This document shows positions 53,512 through 62,462 of a stretch of DNA of 64,000 nt, in pieces. The notes beneath the pieces were generated by a model. The model saw nothing but the letters and a program-made list of their open reading frames with translations. It was not told where the DNA came from and searched no databases. Within the stretch, counting starts at the first letter, position 1. The number at the start of each line of letters is the position of its first letter. Both the position numbers and the translations under genes were made by a program. The DNA comes from Pontibacter vulgaris (GTDB lineage: Bacteria > Bacteroidota > Bacteroidia > Cytophagales > Hymenobacteraceae), in NCBI RefSeq assembly GCF_022758145.1, contig NZ_JAJVDH010000001.1, forward strand, positions 124,001 through 188,000. The letters are read 5' to 3'.

Positions 53512-54471
53512 ATGGAGCCAATACTACAAGAGAACCCAAACCGCTTTGTACTGTTCCCAATTCAGCATGATGAGGTATGGCAGATGTATAAAAAGGCTGA
53601 AGCCAGTTTCTGGACCGCTGAAGAGATCGACCTGAGCCAGGACCTGAAAGACTGGGAAAACCTGAATGACGGCGAACGCCATTTCATCAGCCATGTTCTG
53701 GCCTTCTTTGCTGCTTCGGATGGCATCGTGAATGAGAACCTGGCCGTAAACTTTATGCAGGAGGTGCAGATACCGGAAGCGCGCTGCTTTTATGGTTTCC
53801 AGATCATGATGGAGAACATCCACTCTGAAACCTACTCTCTGCTGATTGATACTTATATAAAGAAGCAAAGCGAGAAAGACCACCTTTTTAATGCGCTGGA
53901 GACGGTGCCATGCGTGAAGAAAAAAGGAGAGTGGGCCATTAAATGGATCAACAGCGAAAACTTTGTGGAACGCCTGATAGCATTTGCTGCCGTGGAAGGC
54001 ATTTTCTTCTCCGGTTCGTTCTGCTCTATCTTCTGGATGAAGAAGCGTGGCTTAATGCCTGGCCTTACTTTCTCTAACGAGCTTATCTCAAGAGACGAAG
54101 GCCTGCACTGCGATTTTGCCTGCCTGCTATACTCTATGCTGCAAAATAAGCTGACTGAGGCTCGTGTACACGAAATAATTAAGGACGCAGTAAGTATAGA
54201 ACAGGAATTTGTTACCGACGCCCTGCCGGTAGACCTGATCGGGATGAACGCCAAGCTGATGAGCCAGTACATCGAGTTCGTGGCTGACCGCCTGTTAGTA
54301 GCGCTCGGCTACAGCAAAGTATACAACGCCACCAACCCATTCGATTTCATGGAAATGATTTCGCTGCAGGGTAAGACAAACTTCTTCGAAAAGCGCGTGG
54401 GCGAATACCAGAAAGCCGGTGTTTTAGGCGGTTCTGATAAAAATGTATTTTCACTCGACGAAGACTTTTAA
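53512..54471 (+). CDS. nrdB: Class Ia ribonucleotide reductase, beta subunit
   Basis: 319 aa from the ATG at 53512 ([20 protein letters not shown]); an earlier in-frame start at 53470 adds 14 unconserved residues. Diiron and radical site marks: [50 protein letters not shown] (tyrosyl-radical region), [11 protein letters not shown] and [13 protein letters not shown]. The C-terminus ends NVFSLDEDF, the peptide that docks to the alpha subunit. Provides the radical for dNTP synthesis. Precedes nrdA, the reverse of the E. coli nrdA-nrdB order. Confidence 0.96.
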   Translation: MEPILQENPNRFVLFPIQHDEVWQMYKKAEASFWTAEEIDLSQDLKDWENLNDGERHFISHVLAFFAASDGIVNENLAVNFMQEVQIPEARCFYGFQIMMENIHSETYSLLIDTYIKKQSEKDHLFNALETVPCVKKKGEWAIKWINSENFVERLIAFAAVEGIFFSGSFCSIFWMKKRGLMPGLTFSNELISRDEGLHCDFACLLYSMLQNKLTEARVHEIIKDAVSIEQEFVTDALPVDLIGMNAKLMSQYIEFVADRLLVALGYSKVYNATNPFDFMEMISLQGKTNFFEKRVGEYQKAGVLGGSDKNVFSLDEDF

Positions 54472-54828
54472 GATCAGATTTTAGTTCTTAAGTTTATAAG
54501 ACCAAAGGGGAAAGACATCCTACCTTTTCCCTTACTGGTTTATACCTTTATACTTCCGGCACCACCTGTAAAGGCAGAAGCGACCGCTTCAGGTTACGGA
54601 ACCATAGCTGGCAATTGCTATCAATAAGGGGCTACAGGCCTCATCACAAGTAAAAGCATTAGGCTTTACCTATAAAGTATAGTATTTCAACGGCTTACGT
54701 GGGTATTTACGTATTGCCTTATGAATATATTAGCATGTTTCAGCCCACTGCCCTGGTAGTGGCATATCATATAATTTTATACCTGTTGATAACCCGGGGC
54801 CTTTAACCTCGCTTAATGTATATACACT
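54472..54828. other. nrdB-nrdA gap
   Basis: 357 bases with no gene. A GGGGAAA...TTTTCCC hairpin at about 54507-54530 soon after the nrdB stop may reduce read-through, and nrdA may have its own promoter, though no clear -7 box stands out. AAGTATA/TATACTT words occur at about 54548 and 54677. Confidence 0.4.
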
Positions 54829-57207
54829 ATGTTAGTAGTTAAACGAGACGGTAGACGCGAGTCCGTCAAATTCGATAAGATCACAGCACGCATCGAAAAA
54901 CTGTGCTATGGTTTACACATGGATTATGTATCGCCGATTGAAGTAGCAAAGAAAGTGATCGATGGTATTTACGATGGTGTTACTACTGTTGAGTTGGATA
55001 ACCTGGCAGCAGAAACGGCAGCTTCACTTACGACCAAGCACCCGGACTATGCAGTACTGGCAGCACGCGTTGCTATCTCTAACCTGCATAAGGTTACCAG
55101 CAAGTCGTTCTCTAATACCATGAAGCGCCTTTATACTTACGAGGACCCTAAAACAGGCGCTAATGCATCATTACTGGCAAAAGATGTATATGAGATTATC
55201 CGTAAACATGCTGCCACGCTTGATTCTTCTATCATTTATGACCGCGACTACAACTACGATTACTTTGGTTATAAAACACTGGAGCGCTCGTACCTGCTGC
55301 GCCTGGATGGTAAAATAGTAGAACGCCCGCAGCATATGCTGATGCGTGTTGCTGTAGGTATACATAAAGAAGATATCGAGTCTGCCATCGAGACTTACAA
55401 CCTGATGTCGGAGAAGTGGTTTACACACGCTACGCCAACCTTATTTAACGCCGGTACACCAAAGCCACAGCTTTCGTCGTGCTTCCTGCTGGCCATGAAA
55501 GACGATAGTATACCAGGAATTTACGATACGCTGAAGCAATGTGCCCAGATTTCGCAAAGCGCTGGAGGTATAGGCCTTAGTATTCATAACATAAGAGCAA
55601 CGGGCTCATACATTAAAGGTACCAACGGTACTTCTAACGGCATTATACCTATGCTGAAAGTGTTTAACGACACAGCCCGCTACGTAGACCAGGGTGGTGG
55701 CAAGCGCAAAGGTGCTTTCGCTATTTACCTGGAGCCGTGGCACGCCGATATCTTTGAATTCCTGGATCTGAAAAAGAACCATGGTAAAGAAGAGAACCGC
55801 GCCCGCGACTTGTTCTATGCTATGTGGACGCCAGACCTGTTTATGAAGCGCGTGGAAGAAAACGGCGAATGGAGCCTGTTCTGCCCGAACGAAGCACCTG
55901 GTTTGGCTGAATGCTGGGGACAGGACTTTGAACGCCTGTACGAGAAGTATGAGCGCGAAGGCCGTGCCCGCAAAACAGTAAAAGCGCAGGATCTGTGGTT
56001 CCATATACTGGAGTCGCAGATAGAAACAGGTACGCCATACATGCTGTACAAAGATGCTGCTAACCGCAAATCAAACCAGCAGAACCTGGGTACTATAAAG
56101 AGCTCGAACCTGTGCACCGAAATCATGGAGTACACCGACGAGAATGAGGTTGCGGTTTGTAACCTGGCATCGCTGGCATTGCCACGCTATGTAAAAGAAG
56201 AGAACGGCCATAAGGTATTCGACCACCAGAAGCTGTTTGATGTAACATACCATGTAACTAAAAACCTGAACAAGGTTATTGATATTAACTATTACCCTGT
56301 AGAAGAGGCCAAGAACTCTAACATGCGCCACAGGCCTATTGGTTTGGGTGTACAGGGCCTTGCCGATACTTTTATTGCGTTGCGCATGCCATTCGAAAGC
56401 GAAGAGGCAAAAGGCTTGAATAAAGATATTTTCGAGACGATCTATTTTGCTTCGATGACAGCTTCTAAAGACCTGGCAAAGAAGAATGGACCATACGAAA
56501 CATTTAAAGGTTCTCCGTTATCAAAAGGCATCTTCCAGTTTGATATGTGGAATGTAACGCCAGATAGCGGCCGTTGGGACTGGGAAGAACTTCGCAAAGA
56601 GGTTATGGAGCACGGTGTGCGTAACTCGCTTTTACTAGCGCCTATGCCAACTGCATCTACTGCGCAGATCCTAGGTAACAACGAATCGTTTGAGCCTTAT
56701 ACTTCTAACATTTACCTGCGCCGCGTACTTTCTGGCGAGTTTATGGTGGTAAACAAACACCTGCTGAAAGACCTGATCAACCTGGGCTTGTGGAATGATA
56801 ACATGAAAAATGCGATCATCGCTGCCAACGGTTCTGTTCAGGATATCCCGAACATCCCGCAGAATATCAAAGACCTGTATAAAACAGTATGGGAGATAAG
56901 CCAACGTACGGTTATAGATATGAGTGCCGACCGTGGAGCTTACATCTGCCAGAGCCAGTCGCTGAACCTGCACGTGCAGAACGTGAACTTTGGTAAGCTG
57001 ACCTCTATGCACTTCCATGCCTGGAAGAAAGGCCTGAAAACAGGTATGTACTACCTGCGCACCAAAGCCGCTGTAGATGCCATTAAGTTTACAGTAGAGA
57101 AACAAGCCACTGAAACCCTGGAGCCGGTTTATAACCAGGACCAGAACCGCAGCGATATGGCGTGTAGCCTTGACAACCCAGACGCTTGCGAAGCTTGCGG
57201 ATCGTAA
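54829..57207 (+). CDS. nrdA: Class Ia ribonucleotide reductase, alpha subunit
   Basis: 792 aa, full length. An N-terminal ATP-cone (res. 1-90, [20 protein letters not shown]) implies dATP-sensitive overall activity control. Catalytic region: [15 protein letters not shown] (first redox Cys), [35 protein letters not shown] (thiyl Cys and Glu), [19 protein letters not shown], and the C-terminal swinging pair CEACGS. Reduces NDPs to dNDPs using the NrdB radical. A strong terminator follows. Confidence 0.97.
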   Translation: MLVVKRDGRRESVKFDKITARIEKLCYGLHMDYVSPIEVAKKVIDGIYDGVTTVELDNLAAETAASLTTKHPDYAVLAARVAISNLHKVTSKSFSNTMKRLYTYEDPKTGANASLLAKDVYEIIRKHAATLDSSIIYDRDYNYDYFGYKTLERSYLLRLDGKIVERPQHMLMRVAVGIHKEDIESAIETYNLMSEKWFTHATPTLFNAGTPKPQLSSCFLLAMKDDSIPGIYDTLKQCAQISQSAGGIGLSIHNIRATGSYIKGTNGTSNGIIPMLKVFNDTARYVDQGGGKRKGAFAIYLEPWHADIFEFLDLKKNHGKEENRARDLFYAMWTPDLFMKRVEENGEWSLFCPNEAPGLAECWGQDFERLYEKYEREGRARKTVKAQDLWFHILESQIETGTPYMLYKDAANRKSNQQNLGTIKSSNLCTEIMEYTDENEVAVCNLASLALPRYVKEENGHKVFDHQKLFDVTYHVTKNLNKVIDINYYPVEEAKNSNMRHRPIGLGVQGLADTFIALRMPFESEEAKGLNKDIFETIYFASMTASKDLAKKNGPYETFKGSPLSKGIFQFDMWNVTPDSGRWDWEELRKEVMEHGVRNSLLLAPMPTASTAQILGNNESFEPYTSNIYLRRVLSGEFMVVNKHLLKDLINLGLWNDNMKNAIIAANGSVQDIPNIPQNIKDLYKTVWEISQRTVIDMSADRGAYICQSQSLNLHVQNVNFGKLTSMHFHAWKKGLKTGMYYLRTKAAVDAIKFTVEKQATETLEPVYNQDQNRSDMACSLDNPDACEACGS

Positions 57208-57214
57208 CTAACTG

Positions 57215-57247
57215 AATAAGGAGGGCTTAGTGTCCTCCTTATTTTTT
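57215..57247 (+). terminator. Intrinsic terminator after nrdA
   Basis: AATAAGGAGG (57215-57224) pairs perfectly with CCTCCTTATT (57234-57243), followed by TTTT. Confidence 0.88.
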
Positions 57248-57344
57248 ACCCGAAGCACGTGTATCCTATGTTACTGCTAACACCCTGTTAGTGGATGCAA
57301 TCCTGTTGTTGATACTTTTAGCCCAAAATGTTATAATAAAAAAA

Positions 57345-58427
57345 TTGAAATCAATTGTATTGTTCGGCAACGGCTTCAATAAGCTGTTAGCAAGTTTGGT
57401 AAGAAATTATCCGGAAGTTAATAAACCCAAAGATCTTAAAACTGACCTAGCAACAATATCAAATAACATCAATGATGTTGCGGGTCTATGGGAGAGATTT
57501 AAAGATGCGTTTCCTAAAATTAAGCGGTCTCATCCTAACCTATGTGACGAGCAAATATTATGTTTACTCAATGAACTATCTAATGAAGAATTTTTTAAAG
57601 AAGTAATACCTAAAGACAAAATAGAAGAGTTAGCAGGAAGAGTTGACACTGCTCGAAAAAATAGCTTGAGAGAAGTCGCATCAGACTTTAAACGTTTTGA
57701 AGATATATCAGGAAACAAAGTCATACGCAAGCTATTTCCATGTTTTGGAATTGGCTTCGATAACATGTTGAACTATAATGAAGTAGAGGAGTTATTTATT
57801 TGCACTACTAACTATGACGGTATACTAGATACTCTCTTAACATCACCAGTAAGAATCAATGGTACAAATTTCATTTATCCTGATTGCTTTGGACGAAGTA
57901 ATATTGAAGGGCACCTAAAATTAAATGAATATATGCTTAGAAATGTAAAAAGGTGTATGGTGCATTTACATGGCTCTTATAAGTTTACAAAGAGAGGGAG
58001 CAGTACATATAAATTAACAGGTGATATCTTTAATGAAGAGCCTGTTTTAGTATTTAATAACCCATTCTTAAAGGAGAAAGAAATTTTAGAGGACCAAGTG
58101 CTATCTATATACTATAGAGCTCTCACAGAAAGATTAAAAGGTTATAATCGGTTAGTTATAATTGGTAACTCTTTTAGAAATGAGCCGCATCTAAAAGAAT
58201 TGATAAGCCAGCATTTCAATCGAATAGGCACGGAGGTAATTGTTTGCTCTCTTAATCCGGAAGAAGTTGCTAATGAATTAAAAGACTGTTATCAAAAAGA
58301 AATATTTCAATTTACAACAAAGTCTATAGAGAATGAGAAACAATTGATTGATCTACTTTATCATCTTTTTATGCCTGATATTATGAATAGCAACCTTTGT
58401 CTTAATAATAGAGGGCTTGTAGCATAA
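57345..58427 (+). CDS. SIR2-like (SIR2_2-type) domain protein, low GC
   Basis: About 360 aa from TTG 57345, which starts at MKSIVLFGNGFNKLLASL; a GTG at 57291 would add a hydrophobic MDAILLLILLAQNVI stretch that I do not believe. SIR2-fold marks in order: LFGNGFNKLL (NAD-binding loop, in the GAG position), TTNYDGILDTLL, MVHLHGSYKF (catalytic-type His), LVIIGNSFRNEPHLKELI, and EVIVCSLNPEE. These are typical of SIR2-like NAD-consuming effectors in phage defence rather than of protein deacetylases. No partner gene adjoins it. The gene is AT-rich and lacks the TATACTT words of its neighbours, so recent acquisition is likely. Defence function is inference. Confidence 0.75.
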   Translation: MKSIVLFGNGFNKLLASLVRNYPEVNKPKDLKTDLATISNNINDVAGLWERFKDAFPKIKRSHPNLCDEQILCLLNELSNEEFFKEVIPKDKIEELAGRVDTARKNSLREVASDFKRFEDISGNKVIRKLFPCFGIGFDNMLNYNEVEELFICTTNYDGILDTLLTSPVRINGTNFIYPDCFGRSNIEGHLKLNEYMLRNVKRCMVHLHGSYKFTKRGSSTYKLTGDIFNEEPVLVFNNPFLKEKEILEDQVLSIYYRALTERLKGYNRLVIIGNSFRNEPHLKELISQHFNRIGTEVIVCSLNPEEVANELKDCYQKEIFQFTTKSIENEKQLIDLLYHLFMPDIMNSNLCLNNRGLVA

Positions 58428-58481
58428 TTTGCAAACTAAGACCTAGCAGGAGCGAACGCCGCCAGGGCTTTACCATAAAAC

Positions 58482-58515
58482 AAAAGGCACCTGATTTATA
58501 TTTCAGGTGCCTTTT
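58482..58515. terminator. Bidirectional terminator between the SIR2-like gene and the SpoIIAA-like gene
   Basis: A perfect 13-base stem AAAAGGCACCTGA / TCAGGTGCCTTTT around an 8-base AT loop, with T runs in both directions. The flanking genes are convergent. Confidence 0.85.
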
Positions 58516-58538
58516 TTAAAATCTATACTTTATACTTG

Positions 58539-58949
58539 CTAAACCTCCAACGGCTCCATCAGCCAATCCATCGCTTCCTGCTCATCAGTGAAATCGAGTG
58601 GCACAACTTTGGTCTTTAAGGTATGGCTTTGTTCTATCATTGCATTTACGGCTTCAAGATTTTTCTGGAACTGAGAGGGAAGGCGGGCAAAACGCAGCAA
58701 CGAGCTATTGCCTATCCGGGGAATGTAATTCTGCTTGCTCCACTCCAGGTCGGCAGGCTCTATGGATTTCATCAGGCGGTCGTCGGCCAGCCAGCGGGTA
58801 AGCATAAAACGGTCAATCAGTTCAAGGCAAAGCAGAAAAGCTTCTCTTAGTTCAGCGCCTTCTAAATGCCCATTCCATACTGCTTTCCCTAAACGAGATT
58901 CTTTATTATAGTAAATGCTAACAAAATTATTCTTAAAGTATACTTGCAT
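58539..58949 (-). CDS. SpoIIAA/STAS-like protein, paralog 2
   Basis: 136 aa, cytosolic. It shares the ordered pattern of its neighbour at 59002: N-terminal strands with GKAVWNGHLEGAELREAF, LTRWLADDRLMKSIEPADLE, a WSKQNYIPRI segment, LLRFARLPSQFQKNLEAVNA and the C-terminal DEQEAMDWLMEPLEV. Fold is probably SpoIIAA/STAS-like; Bacteroidota have many such proteins with no known role. It reads toward the SIR2-like gene, 52 bases downstream of paralog 3, so the two may be one unit produced by tandem duplication. Confidence 0.78.
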   Translation of the reverse strand: MQVYFKNNFVSIYYNKESRLGKAVWNGHLEGAELREAFLLCLELIDRFMLTRWLADDRLMKSIEPADLEWSKQNYIPRIGNSSLLRFARLPSQFQKNLEAVNAMIEQSHTLKTKVVPLDFTDEQEAMDWLMEPLEV

Positions 58950-59001
58950 TATAAGCGTATTGGTAAAACTGGAAACTCAGATAAAATATAAACAGGTGGG
59001 G

Positions 59002-59424
59002 CTATTCCTTGTCCTGGAAAGAGATTGGCTCATTAAGCCAGGCAATTGCATCTTCTACACTATCGAATTCTTTGATTACCATATCACCTAAGTTATCTGC
59101 GCGCTTAATCAATTGTTCAACTGCCATTTTATTAAACACATCTTCAGACACTACAGTAGCATTACGTCTAAGCGTACCGGCAGCCAGCCTCGGGAAAGCG
59201 TACTCTACAAACCACTCCTGATCTGACTGCCTGATGGCTCTTAGTTTGCGATTATCGCCCAGCCACCTCAGAGCTTTATACTCTTCCATTAACTGGAGGC
59301 ATGCAGAAACGGCTTCTTTAAATTCTTCGCTACTCAAAAACCCATTCCAAATAGCAGTTCCCAATTGTAATTCATCGTCGTAAAGGATGGTAACCACATG
59401 ATTCTGGAAGTAAGTAAAAACCAT
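59002..59424 (-). CDS. SpoIIAA/STAS-like protein, paralog 3
   Basis: 140 aa. GTAIWNGFLSSEEFKEAV, LRWLGDNRKLRAIRQSDQEW, FPRLAAGTLRRNATVVSEDV, FNKMAVEQLIKRADN and VEDAIAWLNEP line up with the other two paralogs. The FxxKxAxxQxIxRAD segment is closer to paralog 1 at 45467 (LFKKLALASVVARAD) than to adjacent paralog 2, so the history is more than one tandem duplication. A -7 box lies 36 bases upstream. Confidence 0.8.
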   Translation of the reverse strand: MVFTYFQNHVVTILYDDELQLGTAIWNGFLSSEEFKEAVSACLQLMEEYKALRWLGDNRKLRAIRQSDQEWFVEYAFPRLAAGTLRRNATVVSEDVFNKMAVEQLIKRADNLGDMVIKEFDSVEDAIAWLNEPISFQDKE

Positions 59425-59459
59425 AGCGTAAATTTTGCCTGTAAATTAATAGCAGGTTG

Positions 59460-59467
59460 CAAAGTTA
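59460..59467 (-). promoter_or_regulatory. -7 promoter box for the SpoIIAA-like pair
   Basis: Minus-strand TAACTTTG (TAnnTTTG consensus), 35 bases upstream of the ATG at 59424. No distinct -33 box is visible. Confidence 0.5.
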
Positions 59468-59682
59468 AACATTATACTTAAAGCTCAGCCACTAAAATTG
59501 CACTTTAGCACTATACCTGAGGCAGTTATACTTTAGTGAACTTGTTAGTTGTTGCTGAGTAAACACATATATTTTTATCAATCAAGGAGTTAACAAATAG
59601 TAATTCCACGGATAGCTGCACCAGATTCTTCCCGTAGCCCGAAATGGCATACTAAACAACATTGGGCAGAAACATGGATAAA

Positions 59683-59711
59683 CAAAAAGCCACTGCAACA
59701 TACAGTGGCTT
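59683..59711 (-). terminator. Terminator after the OmpA lipoprotein gene
   Basis: AAGCCACTG (59687-59695) pairs with CAGTGGCTT (59703-59711). On the minus strand a TTTTTGTTT tract follows. The rest of the 59425-59732 gap shows no gene. Confidence 0.8.
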
Positions 59712-59732
59712 CTTGCTATAGCAGTGTTTTTA

Positions 59733-60377
59733 CTACTTTGTATTTCTAACCACAATTTCTACACGGCGGTTTTGCTGGCGGCCCTGTGCTGTAGCGTTTG
59801 TTTCTAAAGGTTTAGCCTCGCCAACCGGGTGCATCGATATACGTGAAGCATCGATCTTACCATTTTTCTGAAGCCAGTTTTTAACAGCTTCGGCACGTTT
59901 CTCGGCTAGCTCTTTGTTATAGCCGGCACTACCCTGAGCATCGGTATAGCCATATATTCTAACCTTACCATCTTTGCTGCGCTGCATAATAGAAGAACTA
60001 ATCTTCTGCAGGTTTGGCTCTGCACTTTTTTTGATATCAGATTTATCGGTGTCGAATAAAACGTTCTCGCCTAAAGCATACACGCTGTATTTATCGTTAC
60101 CTCGTACTTCAACATCAGTGTCTTTAAACTCGGGCCAGTTTACAGTAGGTACGTTCATGTCTATATCGTTCCAGTCTGCATCGCCACTGGCATCAACATC
60201 AACTATAGAACCATCTGCGGCAGAGTCCGGAGAAGCCTGATTTTCGAAAGCAACAGCGGTATCAGCGGTTGCTTCAGTTGCTTCGTTTTTCGATTCCTCC
60301 GTTTTCTTGTTCATATCGTTGCAGGCGCTTAGCAAACCGATGGTAGCACATGCCATGCAGAATATAGCTTTTTTCAT
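59733..60377 (-). CDS. OmpA family peptidoglycan-associated lipoprotein
   Basis: 214 aa. The lipobox LLSAC puts the lipidated Cys at residue 19. After an acidic, Glu/Thr/Ala-rich linker (about 20-100), the OmpA C-terminal domain runs from about 105 to the end: NVLFDTDKSDIKKSAEPNLQ, IYGYTDAQGSAGYNKELAEK, RAEAVKNWL, GRQQNRRVEIVV. It binds peptidoglycan and, as a lipoprotein, ties the outer membrane to the wall. Single gene with its own terminator; not linked to Tol genes here. Confidence 0.9.
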   Translation of the reverse strand: MKKAIFCMACATIGLLSACNDMNKKTEESKNEATEATADTAVAFENQASPDSAADGSIVDVDASGDADWNDIDMNVPTVNWPEFKDTDVEVRGNDKYSVYALGENVLFDTDKSDIKKSAEPNLQKISSSIMQRSKDGKVRIYGYTDAQGSAGYNKELAEKRAEAVKNWLQKNGKIDASRISMHPVGEAKPLETNATAQGRQQNRRVEIVVRNTK

Positions 60378-60602
60378 AGTTTTATAGTGTTTGTTTTACG
60401 CTAGAAGTCCATACGGGCTAATTATACTTTAGTTGATAAAGCCGGCAACCGTGGTAGTATGAATAAACTAGAACAAGTATAAGCCGGCCCTAAAGCTTTA
60501 GCATGAAAAAAACACCACAAAACCCTGACAGAATGGCCTTAAGCGCATTTTTTCTACTTACAGGGTAAGTCATAATGTCTGTAGCTTTAAGCTAGAGTTA
60601 AC

Positions 60603-60618
60603 TGGCATTCTGTTTGCT
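60603..60618 (+). promoter_or_regulatory. Sigma-54-like -24/-12 promoter of hsp20
   Basis: TGGCATTCTGTTTGCT fits the TGGCAC-N5-TTGCW pattern, with GG and GC separated by exactly 10 bases. It would start transcription near 60630. A clear Shine-Dalgarno (AGAGGAG) precedes the ATG, unusual for this genome. Confidence 0.5.
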
Positions 60619-60650
60619 TTAATTGGTTTATAAAGAAAGAGGAGACAGAC

Positions 60651-61037
60651 ATGAAACTGATAAAAGATAGAGAGTTTTTACGCAGTATTGCCAACCAGAT
60701 AAACCTGTTTAATACAATAGGTGGCGGTATCAGTGAGACTTATGTTGATATTAAGAAGTATAAAAAAGGAGCTGTAATACAGGTATGGGCAGCGGGTGTA
60801 AACCCGGAGGCTTTTAAGGTTGTATTGCAAAATAACCAGCTTACCATTTTCTCACTGCTGCAAAACCAGAATAGTGCTGACTTAACCGTACCAATGTTTA
60901 CCCAGGTTTTCCTGTTGCCGCCACAGGTAGATATAAGCCGCATTGAGGCCGTGTATGAAGAGGGCCAACTGCACGTAAAACTACCGTACCACGATGCCGC
61001 CATCAGGCCCAAAGAAATCGAGATAAAACAACTATAA
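60651..61037 (+). CDS. Hsp20/alpha-crystallin family small heat-shock protein
   Basis: 128 aa. A short N-terminal arm (MKLIKDREFLRSIANQINLF) is followed by the alpha-crystallin domain (res. about 30-118: ETYVDIKKYKKGAVIQVWAA, GVNPEAFKVVLQNNQLTIFS, VFLLPPQVDISRIEAVYEEG, QLHVKLPYHD) and ends with an I-x-I-type tail, IEIKQL. It keeps the domain but has Glu-Gly in the VYEEGQLHV segment where most members read A-x-x-x-N-G-V-L, as in many Bacteroidota. ATP-independent holdase in the cytosol. It sits behind a sigma-54-like promoter and a strong ribosome binding site. The stop codon lies inside the terminator hairpin. Confidence 0.85.
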   Translation: MKLIKDREFLRSIANQINLFNTIGGGISETYVDIKKYKKGAVIQVWAAGVNPEAFKVVLQNNQLTIFSLLQNQNSADLTVPMFTQVFLLPPQVDISRIEAVYEEGQLHVKLPYHDAAIRPKEIEIKQL

Positions 61038-61080
61038 AACAGAAAAGGCTACTGGTTTCAGTAGCCTTTTCTGTTTTATA
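61033..61080. terminator. Perfect 22-bp hairpin, bidirectional terminator between hsp20 and the 86-aa gene
   Basis: 61033-61054 and 61059-61080 are exact inverses (TATAAAACAGAAAAGGCTAC then TG in the left arm) with a GTTT loop. T-rich arms serve both directions; the hsp20 stop codon (61035-61037) is inside the left arm. Confidence 0.8.
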
Positions 61081-61090
61081 GTGCTGCTGT

Positions 61091-61351
61091 TTAAATAAAC
61101 TTCGCTTTTATAATAGAGGTTAAGAAATCGTATACTTCCACCGATTCTTTATCGAACGAAAAAATATTGTACTGATCGGCGGTGGTTTGCATAACGCGAC
61201 AACCGTTCTCAATCATCATAAATATTAACTCGCGCAGGCGGTACGGATGCCCGGCTACATTTAGTACGCAAATGGCGTCGCTGCTCTCCACGTGCAAAAA
61301 CATGTGTTGCACCTGGTTTACGTCTGTCATGGTGGTGTCTTGCTCCAGCAT
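61091..61351 (-). CDS. Hypothetical protein, 86 aa
   Basis: Not recognised. A small soluble protein, FLHVESSDAICVLNVAGHPY then RLRELIFMMIENGCRVMQTT, with an alpha/beta look and no metal or redox motif. ATG at 61351; M8 is an alternative start. Reads toward hsp20 and shares its hairpin terminator. It has coding-like composition and a sensible hydrophobic pattern, so I keep it, but it could be lineage-specific. Confidence 0.6.
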   Translation of the reverse strand: MLEQDTTMTDVNQVQHMFLHVESSDAICVLNVAGHPYRLRELIFMMIENGCRVMQTTADQYNIFSFDKESVEVYDFLTSIIKAKFI

Positions 61352-61538
61352 AATCTTAATCTTTGGCTACTTATTGCTAGAGCAAAATATTGGCAAAAAA
61401 AGTGCCGCAACACTTGCACTATTTTATAGCAGAAGGCTTAAAACATGCTATAGTTCAATCTATACTTTATACTTTTAAACTAAACAAAGATATATGGGCA
61501 GCTTATACCTGGCGCTATGGCCTAAAAAGCAGGGCAAT

Positions 61539-61566
61539 AAAAAACCCGGCTTTTCAGGGCCGGGTG
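61539..61566 (-). terminator. Terminator overlapping the stop of the 74-aa gene
   Basis: ACCCGGC pairs with GCCGGGT. On the minus strand TTTTTTATT follows. The stop codon (61554-61556) lies in the loop of the hairpin. Confidence 0.7.
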
Positions 61567-61778
61567 TTCATTATTCTGAATGCTTCCGCTCGTGATATTT
61601 TTTTTTCAAGAATCAACGGCGGATCGTCGTCTTTTGCGACCACTAACGTATAATTGTTATTCGTATCCTGATAGAAGATAAGCGTAGTCAGATCCTCGTA
61701 GCCAATGCTGAAAATCTTCCTGTTCTTATCTTCATAAAAGTTATATGTATCTAATTTAATATTCTTCAATAGCCTCAT
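61554..61778 (-). CDS. Hypothetical protein, 74 aa
   Basis: Not recognised. Starts MRLLKNIKLDTYNFYEDKNR and has short strands (IFSIGYEDLTTLIFYQDTNN; YTLVVAKDDDPPLILEKK) like a small beta-sheet protein. No signal peptide. A well-formed terminator at its stop codon supports it as a real gene. Low-GC, upstream of the 86-aa gene on the same strand but 200 bases away. Confidence 0.6.
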   Translation of the reverse strand: MRLLKNIKLDTYNFYEDKNRKIFSIGYEDLTTLIFYQDTNNNYTLVVAKDDDPPLILEKKISRAEAFRIMNTRP

Positions 61779-62033
61779 ACCCCAACATCTTATTTATATT
61801 TTAACGGCACTCACAGCCCAGAATGTTTCAAATCCGTCAGAGATACAATCACTTTCTTCTTAAAGTTATACTATTGTTTTACAGATAGTTATATATAGAT
61901 TGCTTAATTTAGTAACTTCTCTAAGTATAAAAATACCTCTAAAAGCAGTACATTTATTGTAAAGTACAGGCTACTGGCACAGAAACAGAACAAGGCATAA
62001 CATGCTGATAATAAGAAATTTGCACCAAACCAG

Positions 62034-62459
62034 ATGAGTATAAGAATTGAGGAGATTACAGGCCTGGAAAATATGCTGTTACAGTACCATCTTATACTTC
62101 AGCTTAACCCCAGCATGGCAGAAAGCCGCTACCGGGAACTGCTGCAACAAATGCTGCCCAATGGCTACCGTATGGTGGGCGCTTTTATAGGAAACAGCTG
62201 TGTTGGCTTATCAGGTTTCTGGGTTAGCGCCAAGTTATACAGCGGCAAATACCTTGAGGTTGATAATTTTGTAGTAGACGAGGCCTACCGGTCTGAAGGA
62301 ATTGGAAAACTGCTCTCTGACTGGATGCATACTGAAGCACAGCGGCTTAACTGCGACACAATAATGCTGGATGCGTACGTTACCAATAGTGCGGCCCATA
62401 AGTTTTATTTTAGAGAAGGCTTTCATATCAAGAGCCTGCATTTTTACAAAAGCCTGTAG
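62034..62459 (+). CDS. GNAT family N-acetyltransferase
   Basis: 141 aa. The acetyl-CoA loop is in VDEAYRSEGIGKLLSDWMH (R-x-x-G-x-G, res. about 84-95), after the strand YLEVDNFVV. The C-terminal half has DTIMLDAYVTNSAAHKFYFR and EGFHIKSLHFYKSL, the usual alpha4-beta7 ending with the Tyr. The substrate cannot be predicted. It ends 3 bases before the next gene, so both are in one transcript. Confidence 0.9.
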   Translation: MSIRIEEITGLENMLLQYHLILQLNPSMAESRYRELLQQMLPNGYRMVGAFIGNSCVGLSGFWVSAKLYSGKYLEVDNFVVDEAYRSEGIGKLLSDWMHTEAQRLNCDTIMLDAYVTNSAAHKFYFREGFHIKSLHFYKSL

Positions 62460-62462
62460 CTT

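Noticed and set aside
57291-57344. GTG start with a hydrophobic N-terminal helix for the SIR2-like protein
   Set aside because: SIR2-like folds begin at the GNGFN strand; the helix-like stretch lies in likely promoter DNA.
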